From assembly GCA_021736615.1 (NCBI GenBank), contig JAIPFN010000236.1:1-9376 (forward strand): a DNA stretch of 9,376 nt, in the 5' to 3' direction. Positions 1 through 6,603 of this stretch are shown one piece after another. Under the pieces are notes generated by a model. That model worked only from the letters and a program-made list of their open reading frames with translations. It was not told the DNA's origin and ran no database searches. The stretch's first letter is position 1; each line of letters begins with the position of its first letter. Source of the stretch: Phycisphaerae bacterium. GTDB taxonomy: Bacteria; Planctomycetota; Phycisphaerae; Sedimentisphaerales; Anaerohalosphaeraceae. Position numbers and translations under genes: made by a program.

Positions 1-624
1 ATTTGCATCGGGCTGCAAACCAAAAGAGGTTTTCGTCGGCAAAGCCAGATTCACCGAAATAGCTTGCTGAGGGTCTATGGCCCTATAGTCGGCTGCCAGT
101 GAATCGAGCAATTCTTTTGCACTTGACGTCGTTGAAAGACCAAGACGATTAGATATATCCAAACGAAGCATGACATTTTGATCGGCGACCTTACTCAATA
201 AGTCCGAAAGAACCTTTCGACGTTGCTGACTGGAGTCGCAAAGTGCCAGGAAATGCGAAATCGCCTTACCGGCAACGATAAGGTCGGCATTCCCTTGGCA
301 ATACTCCTCAAACGCACGATATATCCATTCATCATATTTATCGTCAGAAAACTGCGAACTGGCATTAAGAATTGTTTCATCGATATATGATGACTCGGGA
401 TCAACCTCTGAGGCGGCGACAAGAAAAACCATTGCCTGTTCGACTTGTTCTTTGGACGCATCCCGAGTGTTCAATATCTCATAAGCAATATCATGAAATA
501 TCCCCGCGAGAAATTGAGAATTTAGTTCTTCACCACCCTCAAAACCTTCGGCGAAAACAAAACCAACTGCGCAACAACAAATCATAAGAAAAACAAGTAA
601 ATTTTTCACCCCTAAATTCAACAT
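1..624 (-). CDS. Exported TPR-like helical protein, C-terminus beyond window
   Basis: An uninterrupted reading frame of 208 codons runs from ATG at 624 to the left edge, so the C-terminus is missing. The N-terminus reads MLNLGVKNLLVFLMICCCAVGFVFAEG: a basic residue, a hydrophobic core and a VFA|E site that fits signal peptidase I cleavage after about residue 25. The mature part is alpha-helical and rich in Ala, Leu, Asp and Glu. One stretch (about residues 40-80, ending AMVFLVAASEVDPESSYIDE) resembles a tetratricopeptide repeat, where an Ala-rich helix is followed by a 'DP' turn. I do not recognise the family, and no catalytic motif is visible. A GTG at 609 (V-K-N-L-L...) is an alternative start that would give a more classical signal peptide; neither start has a strong Shine-Dalgarno. 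It lies 112 bp downstream of murJ on the same strand. Role unknown; a periplasmic protein-protein scaffold is an inference from the TPR look. Confidence 0.8.
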   Translation of the reverse strand, partial: MLNLGVKNLLVFLMICCCAVGFVFAEGFEGGEELNSQFLAGIFHDIAYEILNTRDASKEQVEQAMVFLVAASEVDPESSYIDETILNASSQFSDDKYDEWIYRAFEEYCQGNADLIVAGKAISHFLALCDSSQQRRKVLSDLLSKVADQNVMLRLDISNRLGLSTTSSAKELLDSLAADYRAIDPQQAISVNLALPTKTSFGLQPDAN

Positions 625-678
625 ATTTTTCAGACCATTAAGATCACTTACCCCAGTTATATAAACGTGTACGCAATC

Positions 679-706
679 ATTTTAACAGAAAAAACCTGAA
701 AATCAA
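679..706 (-). promoter_or_regulatory. Candidate sigma70-type promoter for the TPR-like gene
   Basis: Read on the minus strand, TTGATT (706-701; 4 of 6 against TTGACA) is followed after 16 bp by TAAAAT (684-679; 5 of 6 against TATAAT). Transcription would begin near 672, giving a leader of about 48 nt before the ATG at 624. The surrounding 112-bp gap is AT-rich, and I found no terminator-like hairpin after murJ. The downstream gene could therefore be read from this promoter, by read-through from murJ, or both. Confidence 0.4.
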
Positions 707-736
707 GTCTAAAATTCTAACTTATGTATTAAAAAC

Positions 737-2332
737 TCATAATTCCCGCCGAATTACCAGCAAAAGACCATCGTTTTTCACTGCTACTGAGCTGTAATAG
801 TAGACTACTACAGACACCAGCACCACAACCGAAAGTCGCAAAATATCGAATTTCAGCCCCAAATCGCCTTTGGGAAGGTCTCTCATCAAGTAGAGTGCCC
901 CGCCGGAAACCGCCGCCATCAATCCAGTCGATACAAAAGTCTTGGCGACAGTAAGCGGCAAACCCAACATAAAAGAATGTCCGATCCGCCTCCGCAATGC
1001 CCATATAAGAATAACAACCTGCAAATATGAGCAGATCGCCGTAGAAAGAGCAAGCCCGCTAACCCCCATATACCATATCAGCGTCAGGTTTAAAACGATA
1101 TTAACACAAACCGCGACAAGCGCACTTCGCATTGGTGTTCTGGAATCCTGCATCGAATAAAACGCCCTGGTCAGTATCTGCTGGGAAAAGAACCCCGTAA
1201 GCCCTATTGCATAAAAGCAAAGGGTAAACGCCGTCGCATTGGCATCTGCGCCGTTAAACTCGCCATGCTGAAAAATCGCCGACACCAAAGGACGTCCTAC
1301 CAGAAACAACCCGGCCATCGCCGGAACTGCCAGAAAGACCGTTCCCCCTATTCCGCGAGAGACACTCTTTGCAAGTCCGTCATAATCTTTACTTGCTGCC
1401 TGTGCGCTCATAACCGGAAAGATAGCCGTTGCAAGAGAAATCCCGAAAACCCCCAAAGGCAACTGGTACAGCCTTTGTGCATAATAAAGATAAGACACCG
1501 AACCGGCCCATACTGGGTATTCAATGCTTTTGCCGAAGAAAGTAAAGAACTCTCCCTTTTCCAATGACCCCGACAGGCATTTGGCGACAAGATCATCGGC
1601 GAGCGTGTTTACCTGGGTAACGGTCAAGCCGATTATCATAGGCCCCATCATCGTAATTATCTTCTTGAATGCATCTGTATGAACATCCCACGCAGGCCGA
1701 AGTTTAACGCCGCTGGCACGTAGAGGGGGAAACTGAATAGCGATCTGGGCAACGCCGGCAAAAAGAACGCAGACAGCGACTACGAAGACCTGGTTCCATG
1801 CCTTCATACCGAACGCCCAGCCGGTAATGCACAACGAGGCGATGATAAAAATATTCAGCACGATCGGGGCAAGTGCAGGTGTGGCGAAATGGCGATGCGA
1901 ATTAAGGACGCCGGCAATGATGGCAACGACACAGATCATAATCATGTACGGAAGCATTATCGCCGTAAGCCCGAGCATACGGCGGTTTTCGTCGTTTGCA
2001 CTAAAGAACTTGTAGTAGACAAGTATCCCGACAAGACCGATCAATACCGCGATTGAAAGGATAACAAATATAACTGTAACGACGGTACTTGCGAGCCGCT
2101 GCGCGTTTTTCTTATCGATCTGAAGCTGCTCGCTGTATACGGGAATAAACGATGCGGAGGCGGCTCCTTCGCCAAAGATGCGACGGGCCAGATTCGGTAT
2201 CTTAAAAGCGATAACCCAACTGTCAAACAGTGTGCCTGCCCCGAGGAAATAAGAAAATGCCATATCGCGCAGCATGCCGAACACCCGGCTAATAGCGGTA
2301 AGAAAAGCAATCTGGCGAAATCCCTTAACCAT
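737..2332 (-). CDS. murJ: Lipid II flippase MurJ (MviN family)
   Basis: This 531-residue polytopic membrane protein is expected to move undecaprenyl-linked peptidoglycan precursor (lipid II) across the cytoplasmic membrane for cell-wall synthesis. Family signatures are clear. The N-terminal segment SRVFGMLRD gives R16, R22 and D23, matching the essential R18, R24 and D25 of E. coli MurJ. It is followed by the IPNLARRIFGEGAASASFIPV block with R50 and R51, and by YYAQRLYQLPLGVFG around R287, matching E. coli R270. Many hydrophobic segments follow, consistent with the usual 14 membrane helices. The length is slightly above the common ~510, partly because about 25 extra residues lie between N242 and R287. 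The ATG at 2332 is the likely start because an in-frame TGA lies two codons upstream. No strong Shine-Dalgarno precedes it. It is divergent from the GH106 gene and co-directional with the TPR-like gene. Confidence 0.96.
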   Translation of the reverse strand: MVKGFRQIAFLTAISRVFGMLRDMAFSYFLGAGTLFDSWVIAFKIPNLARRIFGEGAASASFIPVYSEQLQIDKKNAQRLASTVVTVIFVILSIAVLIGLVGILVYYKFFSANDENRRMLGLTAIMLPYMIMICVVAIIAGVLNSHRHFATPALAPIVLNIFIIASLCITGWAFGMKAWNQVFVVAVCVLFAGVAQIAIQFPPLRASGVKLRPAWDVHTDAFKKIITMMGPMIIGLTVTQVNTLADDLVAKCLSGSLEKGEFFTFFGKSIEYPVWAGSVSYLYYAQRLYQLPLGVFGISLATAIFPVMSAQAASKDYDGLAKSVSRGIGGTVFLAVPAMAGLFLVGRPLVSAIFQHGEFNGADANATAFTLCFYAIGLTGFFSQQILTRAFYSMQDSRTPMRSALVAVCVNIVLNLTLIWYMGVSGLALSTAICSYLQVVILIWALRRRIGHSFMLGLPLTVAKTFVSTGLMAAVSGGALYLMRDLPKGDLGLKFDILRLSVVVLVSVVVYYYSSVAVKNDGLLLVIRREL

Positions 2333-2865
2333 AAATCAACATCCGTATAAATAGCAAAACAAAGACTGCCCTGGAATTATAAGGGCTTATGCGTGAGAAG
2401 TCGATTCATAATTCTATTAATGTGAACTTAGGGCAATTAAATTTTTATTTTATGGCTGGTACCGGGCGTGATAGGCATTGAGCAGTTATTTTGGCGAGTA
2501 TCTTTGTTTTTGCTCTTTAAATGGAGGCATGAGGTTTTGCCGGGTTTTTTGGGGTTCAATAGTTCGTGAAAAATGGCGTGTTTTGTCAGTGTTTTGGCGT
2601 GTGTTTGCGTTTTGCGGAACTTTGTTTATCTATAATTCTTTTAATTTTACGTGTGACATCTTGCCTATTCTACCAAAAAGACCCCGCGCTTTTAGACAAG
2701 AAAATCACTTTGCTATTTACCGCAAATGAAGTATATTATTTACAGAAAAAAATAACTTTAGTCTACGCAACTGTATTCAAAAGTTAGATACTTCTTTGTG
2801 CGAGGACTTTGAAAGTACCTTGGAAATGTTTTATTGCAAAATAATTTAATAAAGGAATTTAGCGA
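2333..2865. other. 533-bp divergent intergenic region murJ / GH106
   Basis: No convincing gene is present. The murJ-proximal part carries the murJ promoter (2376-2404). From about 2501 to 2640 the plus strand is unusually rich in G and T (103 of 140 bases by my hand count) and contains degenerate repeats such as GGCGTGTTTTG (2575-2585) and GGCGTGTGTTTG (2596-2607). From 2697 to 2773 there is an imperfect tandem of an AAAATnACTTT...AC(c)GCAA block. The last 60 bp are AT-rich and end in the Shine-Dalgarno AAAGGA (2851-2856) of the GH106 gene. I could not pick a strong promoter for that gene. The best weak candidates are TTTACA at 2739 and TTGAAA at 2809, neither with a good -10 box. Confidence 0.6.
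2376..2404 (-). promoter_or_regulatory. murJ: Candidate sigma70-type promoter of murJ
   Basis: On the minus strand TCGACT (2404-2399; 4 of 6 against TTGACA) is followed, after exactly 17 bp, by a perfect TATAAT (2381-2376). A start site near 2369 would leave a leader of about 37 nt before the murJ ATG. This is the best-looking promoter in the window. A small inverted repeat, GCCCT (2368-2372) with AGGGC (2382-2386), surrounds the -10 box; it may be chance. Confidence 0.55.
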
Positions 2866-5800
2866 ATGAAATCAATTATTGCAGCATTAACAAGAATCAC
2901 ACTCGTTTTGATGGTCTCCTGCGCATTTTTTGGTTGTTCGGCGGACGAAAAGATAACGCCGGCGGCATTTGTTGATCCGCCCTTGGAGAACCGGCCTGGG
3001 GCTTTCTGGCCGTGGCTAAATGGGAGTGTCAGCCTCGAACGTATCAGCTATGAACTGGAGGAGATGAAGGCCAAGGGTATGAGCGGAGCAGACATCTGGG
3101 ACGTTAAAGCCCATGCCGATCCGGATAAAACGATTCCGGCGGGACCGGAGTTTTTGGGGGACGAATCTCTGGACGCAATTGCCCATACTGTTAAGGAAGG
3201 AGACCGCCTGGGACTTCGTATCGGAATGCTCAACTCCAGCGGCTGGAACGCCGGAGGAACCTGGACCACTCCGGATATATCGGGGATGGGGATGTTTCAT
3301 TCAGAGGTTTCCGTCGAAGGACCTAGCCGGTTTGAGAAGGTTTTGCCTTTTCCCAAAATTCCGGATAAATGCCCGACAGACGAAAACGGCAAACCGCTAT
3401 TTTATAAAGAAATATCCGTTCTGGTTGTGCCGGAAAATGACAATAAGCAAATTGACTCGATCTCGGATGTCCGGGTTTTGAGTGAACATCTGGATGCAAA
3501 TGGAAAACTCACCTGGGATGTTCCGGCGGGGAAATGGACAATCATTCGTATGGTGATGAGCAATACCGGATACCAGTTGATCGTTCCGTCACCCAATTCG
3601 GGCGGGCCGATGATCGATTTTTTAAATCCCGACGCTTCTCGCAAGCACTTTGGGCATATTGTCGACAAACTGCAATCAAAGCTGGGTGATCTGAAAAACA
3701 CATCACTTAAACACCTTGAAGTTGACAGCCTCGAACTTGGTCATTATACGGTATGGACCGAGAAGATAATTGAAAAATTTAAAGAACACTATGGTTACGA
3801 TCCGCTGCCGTATCTTCCTCTTCTGAAGAGTTGGAAGATGAAAGACGATGATATTGTCCGGCGATTTGAATATGACTGGAAAAAGAATATTAGCGACGTT
3901 TTTATTGCCAGCCATTATAAAACATCGAGTGAGTTTTTGAATGAGCATGGTCTAAAACTTTGCGCAGAGGCCGGCGGGCCCGGTGCTCCTATCTGGGACA
4001 GCTGCCCGGTGGATTCATTGAAGGCTTTGGGTTCGGTAGACATTCTGCGGGGTGAGTTCTGGCCGAAGATGCGAAACATCTGGCTGGTTAAAGAAATATC
4101 CTCGGCGGCTCATATCTATGGCAAAAAAACTGTCGATGCAGAGTCCTTTACCAGTTGGCGACACTGGACCGACGGGCCGTATTTCCATAAACAGATGGCC
4201 GATGCCGCCATGGGCGAAGGACTCAATCACTTTTCTTTCCATACCTTCACGCACAGCCCCGATGATGCCGGTCTTCCCGGCCGGGCTTATCACGCCGGGA
4301 CGCATATAAATCCCAATGTCGTTTGGTGGCCGATGGCCGGGGGATTTATCAATTATCTTTCCCGCTGCTGCTATATGCTTGACAAGGGGCTTTTTGTAGC
4401 GGACGTATGTTATTATTATGGGGATAACGCGCCGAATTTTGTTTCAGCCAAGGGGCTTGGTTTTTCGCTTGAGGCCGGTTTTGATTACGATGTAGTCAAC
4501 AGCGATGTTATCCTTAATCGCATGTCGGTCAAAAATGGGAGGATTGTTTTACCGGACGGCATGAGTTATGGTGTGCTTGTCTTACCAGAGCGAGACGATA
4601 TGGATCTGGATGTGCTCAAAAAGATCGACTCACTCGTCAAGGCAGGTGCAACAGTCGCCGGACCTAAACCAACGCGAACCGGCACACTGAGCGATTACCC
4701 TGATCGTGACAAACAGGTAGCGACCCTGGCAGATAAAGTATGGGGCAATTGTGACGGAGAAACGAACCTGAAAGCCGCTTACGGTAAAGGGAGTATTTTC
4801 TGGAACAAAGCTACGGAAGAAATTCTGGCTCAAAAGGGTATCGGCAAAGATTTCAACTATAAGGGAACCGACAAACGAACAAAATTAGATTACGTACACC
4901 GCCGCACTGAAAACGAAGACATTTATTTTGTGGTCAATAAAAATGAACGCTGGGAATCGGTTGAGTGTGCTTTTAGAGTGACCGGTAAACAGCCGGAAGT
5001 TTGGTATCCGGATTCCGGCGAAATTCGCGATCTTGCCGTTTATAAAACCAATGCTGTCGGCACAAAAATAAAGCTGCACCTTAAACCAGCCGAATCGGTA
5101 TTCGTAGTCTTCCGCAAACCTTCAAAGAAAGTTCACTTTACTAATGTCGCAGCGGTCGGGAATATGGACCAAATCATAAGGCCCAAACAGGTGCTTGACG
5201 CTCATTCAGCAACTCCGGCAGGAGCAATGTGGTTGTCGGATGGCATTGGCGAAATCGCCGATCAGTTTATTACTTTTAATCTGGGCGAAGTCCAGAGCCT
5301 TGATAAAATTCGTTTGTGGAATTATATTGAGCGGCGTCGCGGACTTATGAATTATGGAATAAAGGACTTTGATATACTTGCTTCCAGCGATGGTAAGGAT
5401 TATCGAAAATGCGGGAGCTTTACTCTTAGAGAAGCAGACAGTATTGAGGATAAACATTATCATCAGGATATTGATGTAGATATCAAGGATGTCCGCTACA
5501 TTCGCTTTAATGCGAAAACCAATCACAATACCACGTGGTATTGTTACGGCATTTCCAAACGCGCCGGCTTGTCAAAGGTCAAATTTTTCAGCGGCGAGAG
5601 GGATGTACCTGGCGTAACTATCCACTCAGTATCAAGCGGAGTGGCGTTCAGTCCTGTCACGGATGATTATCTGGGCGAGGCTGTCCCCGCAACGGAATTA
5701 CTAACCGATAGAAACGGCAAGACATTTCTGCGGGTATGGAAACCCGAATCGTATAGAATTGACGATAATACTGGAAAGTCTCTCAAGATCAACGCAGATG

Positions 5801-6327
5801 CAGTTAAACAGCCCCTGGAAATCACCGGCGGCTGGGATGTGGAATTTCCTCCGAACTGGGGGGCGCCGGATAAAGCAACCTTCGATAAGCTTATCTCCTG
5901 GACCGATTCTGATAACGACGGGATCAAGTATTTCTCCGGTCGGGCTGTTTACCGCAAAGAGATCAATATTCCGAAAAGCTATTTTGATTCGGATACTCAG
6001 TTGCAGCTTGATCTTGGTGTCGTTCAGAAAACCGCCCGCGTAAGCCTCAACGGTCGTGAGATTGCTATTTTGTGGAAACCGCCGTTTACTGTTGACATAA
6101 CTGACATCGCCAAGCCCGGCAAAAACGAACTGGTGGTCGAAGTTGCCAACACCTGGACGAATCGGCTTATCGGCGACGCTTACCTGCCGCCTGAAAAGCA
6201 GTTCTGCAAAACTAACCTGCACAGCCGATTGGCAGTAAAGGGGCGAAGATTGCAAACGTCAGGTCTAATAGGGCCGGTCAGAATTAATGCGGCGTCTGAC
6301 GTTTATATCAAACCGGCTGAAAAGTAA
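2866..6327 (+). CDS. GH106 alpha-L-rhamnosidase-type lipoprotein with inserted F5/8C domain
   Basis: This 1153-residue exported glycoside hydrolase probably releases alpha-L-rhamnose from a polysaccharide outside the cytoplasm. Residues 1-24 form a signal peptide with a lipobox-like FFGC, so C24 may be lipidated. The mature N-terminus (PPLENRPGAFWPWLNG...MKAKGMSGADIWD) and the barrel motifs are typical of GH106. VDSLELG carries E290, CAEAGGPGAP carries E368, VDAESFTSW carries E426, and HFSFHTFTHSP spans 455-465. E290 and E426 are the likely catalytic pair by position. A Rossmann-like segment follows (about 495-650). A discoidin-like F5/8 type C domain (about 770-911) sits between the FVVFRK segment (746-751) and the C-terminal galactose-binding-like beta-sandwich (about 980-1110; IKYFSGRAVYR, WKPPF, NRLIGD). 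Shine-Dalgarno AAAGGA lies 9 bp before the ATG. The GH2 gene follows 276 bp downstream on the same strand. Linkage and natural substrate cannot be read from sequence, and some GH106-like proteins are untested. Confidence 0.9.
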   Translation: MKSIIAALTRITLVLMVSCAFFGCSADEKITPAAFVDPPLENRPGAFWPWLNGSVSLERISYELEEMKAKGMSGADIWDVKAHADPDKTIPAGPEFLGDESLDAIAHTVKEGDRLGLRIGMLNSSGWNAGGTWTTPDISGMGMFHSEVSVEGPSRFEKVLPFPKIPDKCPTDENGKPLFYKEISVLVVPENDNKQIDSISDVRVLSEHLDANGKLTWDVPAGKWTIIRMVMSNTGYQLIVPSPNSGGPMIDFLNPDASRKHFGHIVDKLQSKLGDLKNTSLKHLEVDSLELGHYTVWTEKIIEKFKEHYGYDPLPYLPLLKSWKMKDDDIVRRFEYDWKKNISDVFIASHYKTSSEFLNEHGLKLCAEAGGPGAPIWDSCPVDSLKALGSVDILRGEFWPKMRNIWLVKEISSAAHIYGKKTVDAESFTSWRHWTDGPYFHKQMADAAMGEGLNHFSFHTFTHSPDDAGLPGRAYHAGTHINPNVVWWPMAGGFINYLSRCCYMLDKGLFVADVCYYYGDNAPNFVSAKGLGFSLEAGFDYDVVNSDVILNRMSVKNGRIVLPDGMSYGVLVLPERDDMDLDVLKKIDSLVKAGATVAGPKPTRTGTLSDYPDRDKQVATLADKVWGNCDGETNLKAAYGKGSIFWNKATEEILAQKGIGKDFNYKGTDKRTKLDYVHRRTENEDIYFVVNKNERWESVECAFRVTGKQPEVWYPDSGEIRDLAVYKTNAVGTKIKLHLKPAESVFVVFRKPSKKVHFTNVAAVGNMDQIIRPKQVLDAHSATPAGAMWLSDGIGEIADQFITFNLGEVQSLDKIRLWNYIERRRGLMNYGIKDFDILASSDGKDYRKCGSFTLREADSIEDKHYHQDIDVDIKDVRYIRFNAKTNHNTTWYCYGISKRAGLSKVKFFSGERDVPGVTIHSVSSGVAFSPVTDDYLGEAVPATELLTDRNGKTFLRVWKPESYRIDDNTGKSLKINADAVKQPLEITGGWDVEFPPNWGAPDKATFDKLISWTDSDNDGIKYFSGRAVYRKEINIPKSYFDSDTQLQLDLGVVQKTARVSLNGREIAILWKPPFTVDITDIAKPGKNELVVEVANTWTNRLIGDAYLPPEKQFCKTNLHSRLAVKGRRLQTSGLIGPVRINAASDVYIKPAEK

Positions 6328-6392
6328 GAAACATTAAGGGAACCTCTAAAAACATAAGACATCTTTTTTAATTCTGAATTATGTTAATAACT

Positions 6393-6416
6393 CAAACTGA
6401 CCGATTGGCCAGTTTG
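6393..6416 (+). repeat. Local hairpin inside the left end of the candidate MITE
   Basis: CAAACTG (6393-6399) pairs with CAGTTTG (6410-6416). One A/C mismatch follows, then CC (6401-6402) pairs with GG (6407-6408) around a GATT loop. There is no T-run after it, so it is not a standard Rho-independent terminator for the GH106 transcript. The same CAAACTG also forms part of the longer inverted repeat with 6547-6562, so the two pairings exclude each other. Confidence 0.5.
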
Positions 6417-6448
6417 GAATGAATAATGTCTATTGTATAATGTATAAT
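6413..6448 (+). promoter_or_regulatory. Possible promoter for the GH2 gene (tandem TATAAT)
   Basis: Two overlapping-phase perfect -10 hexamers TATAAT lie at 6436-6441 and 6443-6448. The corresponding -35 positions are poor (TTTGGA at 6413-6418 with a 17-bp spacer for the first; TGAATA at 6420-6425 for the second). If used, transcription would start near 6448-6455 and give a leader of about 150 nt for GH2. The boxes lie inside the candidate MITE, so the element may have supplied GH2 with a promoter. Perfect -10 boxes are expected by chance in AT-rich DNA, which keeps this call low. Confidence 0.25.
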
Positions 6449-6591
6449 GAATGATTCGCCCAGAGGGCCGAGGCATTTTTATTTAAAAAAAATAACTACG
6501 TAACATTTTTAATTGTAATTGGTTATGGCAATATCTCGGCTGTTTTCGGTCAGTTTGAGTTAATAATCACAGTAAATCAATGTTTAATAAC

Positions 6592-6596
6592 GGAAG
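6592..6596 (+). promoter_or_regulatory. Shine-Dalgarno that fixes the GH2 start
   Basis: GGAAG stands 7 bp before ATG at 6604, while the upstream in-frame ATG at 6580 has only AT-rich sequence before it. Starting at 6604 also puts a lysine-led lipoprotein signal peptide at the very N-terminus. The shorter start is therefore preferred over the longest open frame. Confidence 0.75.
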
Positions 6597-6603
6597 AAAA
6601 GCA

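Larger units (their letters stand above)
6384..6566. mobile_element. Candidate MITE with 13-bp terminal inverted repeats and 7-bp target duplication
   Basis: The 13-mer CTCAAACTGACCG (6391-6403) is repeated exactly as its reverse complement CGGTCAGTTTGAG (6547-6559). Immediately outside each copy stands the same direct repeat, TTAATAA (6384-6390 and 6560-6566). A 169-bp segment with perfect terminal inverted repeats flanked by a 7-bp direct duplication has the form of a non-autonomous transposable element. The interior has no reading frame of note. It is AT-rich and holds a tandem GTATAAT (6435-6448) and a short GCCC/GGGC hairpin (6458-6468). The alternative is a regulatory inverted repeat that is AT-rich by chance. 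Because TTAATAA partly extends the inverted repeat (16 bp perfect from TAACTC inward), the exact element edge is uncertain. Copies elsewhere in the genome would settle it. Confidence 0.45.

Noticed and set aside
195..587. Short frames on both strands (195-461 minus, 372-587 plus) at the left end
   Set aside because: Both overlap the 208-codon minus-strand frame with a signal peptide, which is the better coding candidate. Their translations have composition typical of out-of-frame reading.
2478..2787. Two overlapping plus-strand frames of 83 and 73 codons in the murJ/GH106 gap
   Set aside because: They are rich in Phe, Cys, Trp and Arg simply because the DNA is G+T-biased. Neither has a convincing ribosome site, signal peptide or conserved look.
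5701..6255. A 184-codon minus-strand frame within the GH106 gene
   Set aside because: It is antisense to the conserved C-terminal beta-sandwich of GH106 and has no recognisable protein features.
6339..6356. GGGAACCTCTAAAAACAT as a possible insertion-sequence end
   Set aside because: It has no inverted partner in the window and no flanking duplication, so there is no support from the sequence itself.
6458..6480. GCCC-AGA-GGGC followed by a T-containing tract as a terminator
   Set aside because: The stem is only 4 bp with a 3-nt loop, and the T-run starts several bases after the stem. It would also sit inside the leader of the GH2 gene.
6580..6603. Upstream ATG at 6580 as the GH2 start
   Set aside because: There is no Shine-Dalgarno before it. 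GGAAG at 6592-6596 is well placed for ATG 6604, which begins a normal lipoprotein signal peptide.
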